A stretch of 58,364 nucleotides of DNA from CAZSAT01 sp964604675 (GCA_964604675.1 CAZSAT010000036.1:1-58364), one strand, 5' to 3'; counted from the first letter of the stretch, positions 19,824 through 29,500 are shown. Translations and numbers: made by a program. Notes: generated by a model from the letters alone, not told the origin.

Positions 19824-20624
19824 TTGCTTGTGGCGGTGCTGGTGCTCGTGCTGTCCTGTGCCTCCTCTCCAGTTCCCGATCTGGATCAGCCTCCCTGTGG
19901 AGGGGCGGTGGACTGCAGCACGTCGCTGGGCGCTTTCCAGGTGTGGGAGCCGGAGGGCTGGAGCGGTGAAGCCCTCGACGTGCTCGTCTACTTCCACGGC
20001 TACGAGGGCGAGCCGGCGCAGTATTCGGGCAGCGAGAGCCGCATGGAGGACTTCTCCGACGCGGGCGTGCTGCTGGTGTTGCCCTACGGCGAAGGGGGCA
20101 GCTGGGACCCCAGCGGGGCCTGGGGCGGAGGGGCCGACCGGCGCGACGACATGGATTTCTACCGGGAGATGGTGGAGCACGTGCAGGCGTGGTGGCCCAC
20201 TGCCCGGCTCTGGGTGTCGGGCTTCTCGCTCGGGGCGTCGATGGCCTACCAGGCCGCTTGCGAGGAGGATCTCGATGCAGCCGTCGGCACCTCGGGCGGC
20301 TTCTGGGAACCCCTCCCCACCCGGTGCGACGCGGGCAAGGTGCCCTTCCGCCACGAACACGGCACCGCGGACTCGACCTGGCCGCTGGAAGGTCGCACCT
20401 TCTCGGGTGGGGCTACGCAGGGTGCGGCGGTGGACATGGTCGCCTTCTGGAGGGAGCACAACGGCTGCGCCGAGACCGAGGTCGCCTACGACGACGAACC
20501 CCTGGCCTGCCTGCGCTGGAGCTGCGACCAGGAGACCGTGGTGGACTACTGCCTGCACGACGAGGGTCACAAGCGTCCGTCAGGCTGGATAGGTCGCCTC
20601 ACGACCTGGCTGGCCTCGAGGTGA
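19824..20624 (+). CDS. Secreted PHB-depolymerase/feruloyl-esterase-type alpha/beta hydrolase (lipoprotein)
   Basis: About 265 residues. A hydrophobic leader ending VLSC gives a lipobox. The catalytic pattern is that of the LpqC/PHB depolymerase esterase family: oxyanion region VYFHGYEG, nucleophile GFSLGAS, Asp in HGTADSTWP, and His in DEGHKRPS. Several Cys pairs suit an extracytoplasmic enzyme. The start is uncertain: TTG 19824 or GTG 19830, with no Shine-Dalgarno. It is the first gene of a four-gene secreted-protein operon; the next start (GTG 20621) overlaps its stop. Confidence 0.75.
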   Translation: MLVAVLVLVLSCASSPVPDLDQPPCGGAVDCSTSLGAFQVWEPEGWSGEALDVLVYFHGYEGEPAQYSGSESRMEDFSDAGVLLVLPYGEGGSWDPSGAWGGGADRRDDMDFYREMVEHVQAWWPTARLWVSGFSLGASMAYQAACEEDLDAAVGTSGGFWEPLPTRCDAGKVPFRHEHGTADSTWPLEGRTFSGGATQGAAVDMVAFWREHNGCAETEVAYDDEPLACLRWSCDQETVVDYCLHDEGHKRPSGWIGRLTTWLASR

Positions 20625-21436
20625 AGGCGATGCGGTGGCTCCTGTTGGTGATGCTCTTCTTCACCCTGCCGGCCCGCGCCGACACCGTCACCCTCCAGCT
20701 TCACGACGCGGCCGCGGCGGCCATGCTCAACGAAGCCCTGCGCTCGGAGGCCTTCTGGTCGAACGCTTCGGTCAGCCGCTACAAGGACAAGCAGTACGAC
20801 GAGATCCGCCTGCGCGAGGTCGACTCCGGCTTCATCTCCATGGTCACCGGGGAGGGGCGACGGGACTTCGATCACGACGTGGTCGCGGACACGGTCTTCC
20901 ACAACCAGTGGAAGCTCCCCACCTACATGGACGGCGCGAAGGCGGCCGTGCGCCTCGGGCAGGGCGTCGACGGCGTGAACGGCCTCCCCTACACCGACAC
21001 CTTCTTCTTCCTCGACTTCGGCATCTTCTACGGCACGCTCATCCAGCGGATGTACCGGATCGAGTCCGGCGACCGCACCCTGCTCGCCTTCGAGCGCCTC
21101 GACGAGAGCTTCGTCGATGCCGCCACGTGGTCGGGCTACCAGAAGCAGGTCGAGCAGACCGCCGACGGCGTGGACCGTCGCTGGCCACCGTTCAACAGCG
21201 TGGTGCCGGTCGCCGAGGTCTTCGGGCTGTTCATCGTCGAGCCCGGTAGCAAGCACCGGACCCGCGTCACGCTCGTCAACAAACTCGGCTTCGCGGCCAC
21301 GGGGGGAGCCAGCTGGATCGCCGGGCTGGGCAGCGAGATGCCGCCCGTGATTCGATCGGGTCTGAAGGGCGGCTTCAACGGCTGCGTCGCCATCGCCCGA
21401 CGCGCGCAGCGGAAGCGCGACGAGGAGGCCAAGTGA
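20621..21436 (+). CDS. Secreted protein, possibly START/SRPBCC-like
   Basis: A 271-residue protein with a signal peptide (KAMRWLLLVMLFFTLPARA). The mature part alternates strands and a long C-terminal helix (TGGASWIAGLGSEMPPVIRSGL) in a way that recalls START-type lipid-binding folds. That is an impression, not a clear motif match. GTG 20621 overlaps the esterase stop (GTGA); ATG 20630 is the alternative. It overlaps the next lipoprotein gene in the same manner. Function unknown; lipid or hydrophobic ligand binding is a guess. Confidence 0.55.
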   Translation: MKAMRWLLLVMLFFTLPARADTVTLQLHDAAAAAMLNEALRSEAFWSNASVSRYKDKQYDEIRLREVDSGFISMVTGEGRRDFDHDVVADTVFHNQWKLPTYMDGAKAAVRLGQGVDGVNGLPYTDTFFFLDFGIFYGTLIQRMYRIESGDRTLLAFERLDESFVDAATWSGYQKQVEQTADGVDRRWPPFNSVVPVAEVFGLFIVEPGSKHRTRVTLVNKLGFAATGGASWIAGLGSEMPPVIRSGLKGGFNGCVAIARRAQRKRDEEAK

Positions 21437-22062
21437 TCTGGATCTTTGCGTGCACGACCCAGACGGTCTGCGACTCGGGCTACGCGCTCGCCAACGACGG
21501 TGTCTGCTACGTGGTGGCAGGGGACACGGCCGTGTCCGACGGCGACTCGGGCGAGCCCGCCGAGACCGTGGAGGTCGCGGCCCCGGGCGACGGCGGGGAC
21601 GGCGACGATGGCGGCGACAGCGGCGGCGACGGCGGCGACAGTCCCGTCAAGGACACGGGCGACCCGGTGAAGAGCGACTACCACGGCGCCTGGGACAAGG
21701 GCACGATGACCTTGAACGTGGACGCCGAGTACGGCGATCTCGAGACCGACGTCTGTACCGGCTCGCTCGACTACATGGCGGTCGTCAGCGGCGCCGACCC
21801 CGAGGTCACCGGTGAGGTGAGCTGCAGCATGAACGAGGGCAGCGACATCGGCGCCGCGTTCGGCATGGATCAGCACGCCGCCTTCGAAGGGTCGCTCGAC
21901 GGCGACACGGTGAGCGGTGAGGTGGCGATGTTCGGTGGGGCCCTGTCCGTGCCCATCGACGGCACCTTCAGCTCGGAGAACGCCTTCTCCGGCACGATCG
22001 ATGCCACCGCGGACGTCGGCTTCAAGGTCCACCTCACGGGCTCGATCGCGGCCTGGCGGTGA
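21433..22062 (+). CDS. Lipoprotein with Asp/Gly-rich linker, unknown function
   Basis: A 209-residue protein. The signal peptide is only MIWIFAC, with the lipobox Cys at position 7 and no basic residue. No earlier start exists in frame, and the GTG overlaps the previous stop (GTGA). A Gly/Asp repeat linker (about 50-75) leads to a beta-rich C-terminal domain (TGSLDYMAVVSG, FEGSLDGDTVSGEV, NAFSGTIDATADVGF) with repeated strand pairs, perhaps a small beta-sandwich or lipocalin-like barrel. The family is not recognised. Confidence 0.6.
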   Translation: MIWIFACTTQTVCDSGYALANDGVCYVVAGDTAVSDGDSGEPAETVEVAAPGDGGDGDDGGDSGGDGGDSPVKDTGDPVKSDYHGAWDKGTMTLNVDAEYGDLETDVCTGSLDYMAVVSGADPEVTGEVSCSMNEGSDIGAAFGMDQHAAFEGSLDGDTVSGEVAMFGGALSVPIDGTFSSENAFSGTIDATADVGFKVHLTGSIAAWR

Positions 22063-23141
22063 TCGCGCTGTGGGCCGCGGTGTGGGCCCAGGCCTCGCTG
22101 ACGGTCAACCGCACGTGGGACGTCCTGGAGCCCGCTGACGAGCGCACGATGCTCTACGCGGCCGGAGAAGCCCTGGCCCTCCAGGAGATCGAGCTCGCGG
22201 GCGTGGTGCTCGACGGTCCCCGGTTGATGGCGATGGCGCTGACGTCCCCCGAAGAGCCGCTGTTGCGCGTGGTCCGGGAGGCGGTGCGGCGCCCCGTCGA
22301 GCTGCCCGACCTGCTCTATTTCCTCGACGATGTGCTGGCCTCGTCCCGCCCTGACGAGCGCTTCTTCGTGGGCGCCGGGCGCGCGAGGGGCGCTGGGCTG
22401 CTGGTGCATCCACGCGAGGTCTGGCGTGGCGAGTCCCGGCTCTACCCGGCCGCCGACACCCTGGCCGTCGATCAGCCGCCTCCCCAGGCCAGCCATCCCC
22501 CGGCGGCGGATGGCGACGGTCCGGGTCCCGGCTGGAGCACGCGCTACCTGAACCCGAGCGAGCGTCCGGAGCTCATGGCTGCGCTGGCGGCGGCCAACCC
22601 GGACTTCGCAGAGCGCGTCGAGCACCTGCTGGGCCAGCTGGAGGGCGCGGGCGCGGAGGTGTGGGTGACCTCCACCGTGCGCAAGCCCGAGCGCGGCTAC
22701 CTGATGTGGGGCGCCTACGAGCTGAGCCGCTGCGATGCCCCTTCTTGCGTCGAGGAGGTGGCCCTCGAGCTCGACGATCGCAACGTGGTGTGGGACCTCG
22801 CGGTGCCCGTGACCTGGCGCCACGCCGACGGCTGGGAAGCCACCGTGGAGCAGGCCCGGCAGATGGCCGATGCCTACGACGTGGTCTACGCGACGGAGAA
22901 GGGAGCGCGCTCCTCCAGCCACTACGGCGGCTCGGCCGTGGACCTGGTGGTCGTGGGGCTGCCGCGCTCGCTGACGCTGGTCGCTCCCAGCGGATCCGCG
23001 CGCACCTTCGACCTCTCCGCACCCGAGGAGCCTCGCGATCTGTCGCTCACGCCCGAGGTGGTGCGCTGGGTGGAGACCCAGTACAGCTTCTCGAAGCTGG
23101 AGACCGACTACCCCCACTGGAGCGACGCTCGCGCTCGGTGA
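22059..23141 (+). CDS. Secreted M15-like peptidase (DD- or LD-carboxypeptidase type)
   Basis: A 360-residue protein with a short signal peptide (IALWAAVWAQA). The C-terminal 190 residues carry the M15 signature SSHYGGSAVDL (SxHxxGxAxD: zinc His and Asp) and a final DYPHW that may supply the third zinc ligand. The early strand AEVWVTSTVRKPERG matches the substrate-side motif of the family. The N-terminal half is helical and unassigned. M15 enzymes trim peptidoglycan peptides. GTG 22059 overlaps the previous stop. It is the last gene of the secreted operon and convergent with the cupin gene. Confidence 0.65.
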   Translation: MIALWAAVWAQASLTVNRTWDVLEPADERTMLYAAGEALALQEIELAGVVLDGPRLMAMALTSPEEPLLRVVREAVRRPVELPDLLYFLDDVLASSRPDERFFVGAGRARGAGLLVHPREVWRGESRLYPAADTLAVDQPPPQASHPPAADGDGPGPGWSTRYLNPSERPELMAALAAANPDFAERVEHLLGQLEGAGAEVWVTSTVRKPERGYLMWGAYELSRCDAPSCVEEVALELDDRNVVWDLAVPVTWRHADGWEATVEQARQMADAYDVVYATEKGARSSSHYGGSAVDLVVVGLPRSLTLVAPSGSARTFDLSAPEEPRDLSLTPEVVRWVETQYSFSKLETDYPHWSDARAR

Positions 23142-23142
23142 G

Positions 23143-23982
23143 TCACACGAGCGTGAGCTTCACGTCGGCGGCTTCGCACGCCCGTCGGAGCGCGCGGTGG
23201 TAGGGGGCCCAGCCCTCGGTCGACTCGGGGAGTGCGTCGAAGAGGACCTCGTGCACGCCGAGCAGTGCGGTCGCGAGGCGGGGCACCATGCCGGCCACGT
23301 CGTCGTCCGTCATGGCGTGGTCGTACCAGGGGATGGGCATCTGGGCGGGTACGAGGCCCAGGGCTCCCGACAAGAACGCCAGCGGCAGCTGCAGCTCGGC
23401 CGCGTCGTCGAGGGCCTGCTCGATCCGTTGGCCCCGGTACCGCTCGCGGGCTGGGAGCAGAGCCCCATCTGGGGCCTTGTCGGCGCTGCACGTGGTGACG
23501 TAGAGCACCTCGGGTCTCTGGCTCGGACTCCAGACCCGGGTCGGCCGCCGCTTCCGGTACCAGTCCGCGAAGGTCGGGTCGTGGTAGGCGAGGCCGTCTT
23601 CGTCCCGACGCTCGCCGACCACCAGCAGCACGGCGTCGTCCGGCCCGCGGTTCTCGACCGCGTGGAACACCCCGGTGCCCGCCGCGAAGGCCACGAAGGA
23701 GCCGGCCCGGAGGGGCTCGCGCACCACGCCTTCGCCCGGGAGCGCCCAGAGCAGGGTGGGGGTGCCGCTCAGCACGTAGACCAGCTCCTCTTCGACCTGG
23801 TGGGCGTGCAGGAACCCGGTCCGGTGTCCCGGTGGCAGGCGGTCGTGCCACACCCCCAGCTTCACCGCGCCCGCCGCCTCCGAGAGGTTGCGTCCGCGGC
23901 CCAGCGCGATCGTGTCGAAGGGCGCCGGGTAGCGGGCCTCGCCCTCCTCGATCGCGTCGACGTGGGCGACGAAGGGTGTCAC
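23143..23982 (-). CDS. Cupin-DUF6884 fusion protein
   Basis: A 279-residue cytoplasmic protein. The N-terminal half is a cupin barrel (GFLHAHQVEEELVYVLSG, then GTGVFHAVENRG: the two cupin motifs). The C-terminal half matches the DUF6884-type fold: YVTTCSADKAPDGALLPA, RYRGQRIEQAL, FLSGALGLVPAQMPIPWYD. GTG 23982 overlaps the ArsC-like gene stop (GTGA), fixing the start and showing an operon. The combined function is unknown; a metal- or sugar-binding sensor joined to an enzyme-like domain is a reasonable guess. Confidence 0.7.
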   Translation of the reverse strand: MTPFVAHVDAIEEGEARYPAPFDTIALGRGRNLSEAAGAVKLGVWHDRLPPGHRTGFLHAHQVEEELVYVLSGTPTLLWALPGEGVVREPLRAGSFVAFAAGTGVFHAVENRGPDDAVLLVVGERRDEDGLAYHDPTFADWYRKRRPTRVWSPSQRPEVLYVTTCSADKAPDGALLPARERYRGQRIEQALDDAAELQLPLAFLSGALGLVPAQMPIPWYDHAMTDDDVAGMVPRLATALLGVHEVLFDALPESTEGWAPYHRALRRACEAADVKLTLV

Positions 23983-24320
23983 GAGAGCAGGGCGTCCCAG
24001 CCGCGGAAGCCGGTGGTGAGCGCCACCCCGTCCCGTTCCAGCACCGGCCGCTTCAGGAGCATCGGATCGGCGGCGAAGGCCTCGACCCAGCGAGCGTCGG
24101 ACCAGCTCTTCTTGTCGCCCGGAAGGGCCCGGTAGCTCCCTCCCGAGGTGTTGCGGAGGGGCTTGCTCCCCAGGGCCTCGACCCACGCCGCCACGCGCTC
24201 CCGTGGCGGGGGTGTCTCCCGCACGTCGACCCAGGTGTGCGCGTGCCCTGCGGCGTCGAGCCACTTCCTCGCCTTGCGGCAGCTGTCACAGCTTCCGATG
24301 CCATAGACCGTCAACACCAT
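23979..24320 (-). CDS. ArsC/Spx-family (YffB-type) reductase-like protein
   Basis: 113 residues, the family's usual length. The N-terminal VYGIGSCDSCRKARKWLD gives a CxxC variant of the ArsC/Spx active site. HTWVDVRETPP, NTSGGSYRAL and the cis-Pro region LKRPVLE with a closing GF follow family order. GAGGAGG precedes ATG 24320, so the longer upstream reading is rejected. It may be a glutathione- or thiol-dependent reductase rather than a true arsenate reductase. It is divergent from the RNase H gene, with 35 bp between the starts. Confidence 0.8.
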   Translation of the reverse strand: MVLTVYGIGSCDSCRKARKWLDAAGHAHTWVDVRETPPPRERVAAWVEALGSKPLRNTSGGSYRALPGDKKSWSDARWVEAFAADPMLLKRPVLERDGVALTTGFRGWDALLS

Positions 24321-24341
24321 TGCCTCCTCGCCTCCGGCGGG

Positions 24342-24347
24342 TAACCG
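24342..24347 (+). promoter_or_regulatory. -10 box of the RNase H gene, leaderless
   Basis: TAACCG, 8 nt before ATG 24356. Confidence 0.3.
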
Positions 24348-24355
24348 TGGGCCCC

Positions 24356-25297
24356 ATGGCACGCGATCTGTACGTGGCGGGGTCCACCGTCGAAGGCAAG
24401 GCTGGCTGGGCATGGGTCCTGGTCGAGAACGGCTCCGAGCTCGCGAGAGCCTCGGGCCCCGAGCAGGACAGCTCCTACCGGGCGGGCCTGCGTGCCGCGA
24501 TCGAAGGCCTGGGCTCGGGTCCGGTCACGGCGGTGCACGTCACCGACCAGACCCTCTTCAAGGCGGCCACCGAGTGGATGGCGGGCTGGGAGAAGAAGAA
24601 GTTCAAGAAGGTGAAGCACGCCGACCTGGTGCGTCGCCTGTCGGGCCTGCTGGGCAGCGCGGTGTGGCGACTGGACGATGGCGAGCCCGACATGCGCACG
24701 GCGCGGACGCTCGCCAAGGAGGCCGCGAGGAAGCCACGTCGCGAGCCGGAGTCCGTGAAGGCTGCCCCGAGCGCGGCACGGCTGGTGGCCTACACCGACG
24801 GCGGGTGCCGTGGGAACCCGGGCGTGGGCGGGTGGGGCTTCCTGCTGATCGACACGACCAGCGGCTCGGCGCTCTCCAAGCGCGGGGGCAGCTCGCCGAC
24901 CACCAACAACCGCATGGAGATGTCGGCGGCCATCGAGGCGCTGGAGGCTCTGAGCCGGCCCAACCAGGACGTGGAGGTTCGCACGGACTCCAAGTACCTG
25001 AAGGACCTCGCCACCAAGTGGATCCCGGGCTGGAAGCGCAAACGCTGGCGGAGACGCGACGGCCAGCTCGTGAAGAACCTCGACCTCGTGCAGCAGGTCG
25101 ACGAGCTCTGCAAGCTCCACAGCGTGACGTGGACCTGGGTGCCGGGCCATTCGGGCGAGCCCGGCAACGAGCACGCCGACCTGCTCACGAACCTGGCCAT
25201 GGACGACCTGGAAGAGGGGCGTGACCCAGCCTCGGAGCGGCGCTACGAGCGCAGCCCGGTGCGCGTGCTGCAGCTGGACGAGAGCTACGGCTTCTGA
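24356..25297 (+). CDS. rnhA: Ribonuclease HI with a duplicated, degenerate N-terminal RNase H-like domain
   Basis: 313 residues, double the usual length. The C-terminal domain (about 138-290) has all RNase HI catalytic acids: YTDGGCRGNPG, RMEMSAAIEAL, VRTDSKYL, and the closing NEHAD after the GHSGEPGN loop. The N-terminal domain (about 3-125) aligns to it block by block (GWAWVLVENGS, YRAGLRAAIEGL, HVTDQTLFKAATEWMAGW) but has AGST for TDGG and lacks the Glu, so it cannot be catalytic. It removes RNA from RNA:DNA hybrids; the dead copy may bind hybrid or regulate. ATG 24356 was chosen over GTG 24347. Confidence 0.9.
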   Translation: MARDLYVAGSTVEGKAGWAWVLVENGSELARASGPEQDSSYRAGLRAAIEGLGSGPVTAVHVTDQTLFKAATEWMAGWEKKKFKKVKHADLVRRLSGLLGSAVWRLDDGEPDMRTARTLAKEAARKPRREPESVKAAPSAARLVAYTDGGCRGNPGVGGWGFLLIDTTSGSALSKRGGSSPTTNNRMEMSAAIEALEALSRPNQDVEVRTDSKYLKDLATKWIPGWKRKRWRRRDGQLVKNLDLVQQVDELCKLHSVTWTWVPGHSGEPGNEHADLLTNLAMDDLEEGRDPASERRYERSPVRVLQLDESYGF

Positions 25298-25298
25298 C

Positions 25299-25418
25299 TC
25301 ACAGGCCGGGGGGCCAGTCGCCCCTCGTCCAGGGGGTCTCCTCCCGCTCCTCTTCCTCGGCGGGGGCAGGCGCCTCGGCTCCGGTGGTCTCGACGTCGTC
25401 TTGCAGGTGGTCGCGCAT
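25299..25418 (-). CDS. Small acidic protein, 39 residues
   Basis: A short Glu/Asp/Pro-rich peptide beginning MRDHLQDDVETTG and ending RGDWPPGL. ATG 25418 has a good AGGGAG site 5 nt upstream, which is why I call it. It lies 31 bases behind the YcaQ-like gene in the same direction and could be co-transcribed. No homology recognised. Confidence 0.45.
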   Translation of the reverse strand: MRDHLQDDVETTGAEAPAPAEEEEREETPWTRGDWPPGL

Positions 25419-25449
25419 GGGGTCTCCCTGTGCCCTCATCGGACGGCCG

Positions 25450-26529
25450 TCAACAAGCTTTCGCCTGCATCGACCAGAGGGCCTGCAGCGCCTCGTCCAG
25501 GGCGCCTGGATCCGGTGCACCCCAGCGACCGACGATCTCCAGCCCGTCGGGCGTTCGCCGGGCCTCGATGCGACCGACCAGGCGCTCGCCGTGGAGCAGG
25601 GGGCACACATAGTAGCCCCAGCGCCGCTTCTCCACGGGCTTGTAGATCTCCCAGACGTAGGGGAAGCCGAAGGCTGCCAGGACCAGCGCGCGGTCCCAGA
25701 TGAGTGGATCGAGCGGGGCGATCACGCGCATGCGGTCGTCGGGTTCGAAGTGCTCTTCGAGAGTGTCGGCGTGCACGACCCACGTGCGGCGCGAGCCCGT
25801 GAGCCGCACCGCCGTGAGCAGGCCGCGGTCCACGAGGTCGTCGAGCGCTGGGCGCATCCATCGAAGCTGGCCCCACCAGGGGCCGCTGGCGATCGGCAGC
25901 CAGCCGGCCTGGCGGACACGGTGCAGCAGCACCTCCTCGTCGCTGGGCGCGGGCGCGCCGCAGCGATCGGGCAGCGCGCGCTCGGGGAGGTCGAAGCGGT
26001 GGTGACCGTGCTCGTCGCGCTCGCAGACCACCACGTCGCACCGCTGCCAGAGGGTCTCGAGCGCCAGCTTCGCCGCGCTCGAGGTGCCCCGCCAGCCGTG
26101 CCAGTCCAGCGGCTCGACGCGGCCGTGGTCGCTGAGGTCACGGGCGGAGACGACGCCGCGCCGCCGGACCTCGGCGAGCACCTCGCTCAACAGCGTCGGC
26201 GACAGCCGCTTCATGCGCTCGGTGGCCCGCCACCAGGGCTGCGCGCGGCTCCTGTCGCGGTACCAGGGAAAGAGCCACCCTGGGAGCAGGCACCGCTCCT
26301 TCGCGAAGTGCTCGAAGCTGTCGTCCAGCCCGACCCATCCGTGCCGCCGGTAGCCCGGCACCCGCGCGTGGAGCACGAGGTCCTGGCTGCGCCCCACGCG
26401 GTCGATCGGGTCGAGCTGGACACAACCGAGGACGTCCAGGGCCCCCCGCGCGCTGGTGGTGGGCGCGAGTCGGGCAGCGGCGAGGACCAGGGGTCGTGCC
26501 TCCTGGGGCGTCAGCACGAGGGGCTTCAT
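25450..26529 (-). CDS. YcaQ/AlkZ-type winged-helix DNA glycosylase
   Basis: A 359-residue protein of the HTH_42/YcaQ family, DNA glycosylases that unhook interstrand crosslinks. The catalytic QxD motif is seen in GCVQLDPIDRVGRSQDLVL (YcaQ-type QLD, not the AlkZ QxQ). Other family blocks are YRRHGWVGLDDSFEHFAKER, LLPGWLFPWYRDR, DWHGWRGTSSAAKLALE, and RVIAPLDPLIWDR near the C-terminus. TACCCT lies 7 nt before ATG 26529. It diverges from the winged-helix kinase gene. Confidence 0.8.
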   Translation of the reverse strand: MKPLVLTPQEARPLVLAAARLAPTTSARGALDVLGCVQLDPIDRVGRSQDLVLHARVPGYRRHGWVGLDDSFEHFAKERCLLPGWLFPWYRDRSRAQPWWRATERMKRLSPTLLSEVLAEVRRRGVVSARDLSDHGRVEPLDWHGWRGTSSAAKLALETLWQRCDVVVCERDEHGHHRFDLPERALPDRCGAPAPSDEEVLLHRVRQAGWLPIASGPWWGQLRWMRPALDDLVDRGLLTAVRLTGSRRTWVVHADTLEEHFEPDDRMRVIAPLDPLIWDRALVLAAFGFPYVWEIYKPVEKRRWGYYVCPLLHGERLVGRIEARRTPDGLEIVGRWGAPDPGALDEALQALWSMQAKAC

Positions 26530-26536
26530 GGGGGCG

Positions 26537-26542
26537 AGGGTA
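26537..26542 (-). promoter_or_regulatory. -10 box of the YcaQ-like gene, leaderless
   Basis: TACCCT on the minus strand, 7 nt before ATG 26529. Confidence 0.4.
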
Positions 26543-26581
26543 CTCCTGCTGTCACCGTCCGACCGTGGAGCTGCCCGCGCC

Positions 26582-29500
26582 ATGATCGACAATGGGGCCA
26601 TGGTCATCCTGCTCGGGCACCGACGGGTCGATCTCGACGCCCGCCTCGTGTCCTGGGAGGGCGGTCAGGATCGACTGACGCCGACGGAGGCGAAGCTCCT
26701 GGGCTACCTCCACGATCGGCTCGGCCAGGCGGTGTCGCGCGACGAGCTGTTGGAGCAGGTGTGGGGCTACGCGCCGAGCGTGCGCAGCCGCACCGTGGAC
26801 ACCACCGTGCGACGGCTGCGCAACAAGATCGAGGACGACCCCATCACGCCCGTGCACCTGTTGACCGCCTACGGCGTGGGCTACCAGCTGGCCGTCACCG
26901 AGGTGCCCGACGAGCAGCCCGACGCGCCGACCCACGCGGCCCTCGGACCCTTCGACCTCCTCGAGCTCCTCGGTCGTGGCGGCTCCGGCGAGGTGTGGCG
27001 CGCCGTGCACCGTCGCTCTGGTGGTGCCGTGGCGGTCAAGCTCCTCACCGAGCGGCACACGCGGACCACGTCGGTGCAGCGCGCCTTCCAGCGGGAAGCC
27101 CGGGCGGCGGCGCGACTCGACCACCCCCACGTGGTGCGTCTGCTGGACCTCGGCGCCGTGGACGACTCGGCGGCCCGCGCCACGGGGCTCCCCGAGGGCA
27201 CGCCGTGGCTGGCGATGGAGCTCGGAACCGGCTCGCTGTCGCGGCTTCGGGGGCGGCTGGCCTGGGAGGAGCTGCGCACGGTGCTCCTGCACACGCTGGA
27301 TGCGCTTGCCCACGCCCACGCCCGGGGCCTGGTCCACCTCGACGTCAAGCCCGCCAACCTCGTGGTCGGGTGCGGCACGAGCGAGGGCAGGGTGTCGGGG
27401 TTCCGGCTCACCGACTTCGGCATCGCGCGCGCTGTCACGGCCAGCACCCGCGGCGAGCTCGGGGGCACGCCCAGCTACATGGCCCCGGAGCAGGTGCGTG
27501 GGGCTTGGCGCGACATCGGCCCGGCGACCGACCTGTTCGGCCTGGGCTGCACCGCGTGGGCGCTGGCCACTGGGCAACCGCCGTTCCGTCACCGCGGTTC
27601 GCGAAAGCGCCTGGCCCGTGGTTGGGAGGCGCTGCCGGAGCTGCGACCCACCGTGCCGGTGCCCGACGGGTTCCGCGACTGGCTCGGAAAGCTGCTGGAG
27701 CGGGAGTCGCACGATCGCTTTCAGCGGGCGGCGGAGGCCGCCCAGGCGCTGCGTGAGCTGGGCGAAGCCGGCAGGCCGGCCGCGGCGGCGGAAGGCGAAG
27801 CCTCCACCGCGGCGCACACCGAGCTGCCCACCGAGCTCTTCACCGACGTGGCGCTCTCGGCGGTGCAGCCCGAGATGGCCCCTCGCACGCGCACCCTGAG
27901 CGTGGAGGCGCTGCCCGCCGATCAGGTCTGGTGGCGCCGGGAACCACCTCCGACGCCGATCCAGCTGGCCGATGCCGGACTGGCGCTCCTCCCCTTGCGC
28001 GAGGCGATGTTCGTCGGGCGGGAGCGGGCCCGCAAGGAGCTGTGGGAGCGCCTGCTGCAGGTTCGCGACGGGCAAGGGCCCCAGGTGCTGGAGATCGCGG
28101 GGGACGGCGGGCTCGGCGTGAGCCGGCTCGGGCGCTGGCTGGCCGAGCGCGCCCACGAGCTGGGCATCGCGGAGGTCGTCGTCTGCGGTGCCGACCAGGG
28201 CGGTGTGCGCGAGGCCATCCGGAACTGGCTGCGCTGCGATGGACTCGACCGCGAAGCGACCCACGAACGGGTGCGGCGGTTCCTGGCACGTCATGGCGCT
28301 CGCCAGCGCTACCTGCCCAGCCTGGTGACCGCGGCGCTCGAGGGCCGCGCGGGTCGCGACGGTCCACGCATCCTGGCGCGCCTGCTCGAACAAGCGGCGT
28401 CGCGGCGCACGGTGCTGCTCCTGCTCGACGACGCGCACCGGCTCGACGATGGACTGGCCGTCGTGTTGGCCCTGCTGGAGCGCGGTCCCAGCCGCGTGGC
28501 GACCGTCCTCACGGTCGCCGAGGATCAGGCGCACGCGGGCGACGCCGCCCGCACCCTGCGGTCGCTGCGCGCGCGGCCCGAACACCTCCGGTGCGCCCTC
28601 GGGCCCCTCGACGCCGCGGAACAGGCGGCGCTCGTCCGGCGCGTCATCACCCTCGAGGCGGGTGTCGAGGCCAGGCTCCTGGAGCTGGCCGGCGGCAACC
28701 CCTCCCTCCTGCTCCAGCAGGTCGCGGACTGGTCGGAGCGCGAGATGCTCGTGCCTGGCGACCAGGGCTTCCGGCTCGGCCCGGGCGCCGTGACCTCGTC
28801 GGAGTCGGGTGCCCTCTGGCTCGACCGCGTGGACCGCGTCGGCGCCTCCGAGCCGCTGGAGCTGGCGGCGGCGCTCGGAAGGCGCTTCGACCGCTCGACG
28901 TGGAAGGCGGTGGCTCGGACCGACGCGCTCCTCCCCTTCGAGGCGGCTGGGCTGGTGACCGAGTCGGGTGGGCAGTACGCCCTCGCCAGCGAGGCCTTGC
29001 GCGCGGGGCTCGAAGAGCGCGCCCGGGCGGGGGGCCGGTGGAAGGCCCACCACGCTCACTGTGTGTCGCGCACCGATCGACGCCGTGGGTGGCACCTGCT
29101 GGAGGCGGGGCGTGCCGAGGAGGCGGTGGCCCACCTGCTGGCGTCGGCGGTCGAGGACCTGGAAGCGATGCGCACGCGGGAGGCTGGCGCCCACCTGGAT
29201 CTGGTGGAGCGCGCCCTCGACGCCGCGGGCGTGGACGTGGGGGACCGTCGTCGAGGGGAGGCCGCCGCGGTGCGCCTCCGGGTGCTCGACCAGACCGCGT
29301 CGCGGAAGGAGCTGCATGCGGCCGCCGCCACCCTGGCCACCCGCGCGCGGGCCTTCGACTGGCCGGTGGTGGGTGTGGCGCTCCGCGTGGCGGGGCGCGC
29401 CTTGCTGGGGCACTCCGACGCGTCGCTCGGCGAAGCCAGCCTGCGCGAGGCCGTGAGCTGGTGCGAGGACCACGGCGATCTCGAGGAGGGCGTGCGAGCC

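Noticed and set aside
24285..24300. Match to the TGTSACAGCTGTGACG element in the ArsC-like gene
   Set aside because: It is formed by the codons for the CDSC active site and is not upstream of any start. Coincidence is the simpler reading.
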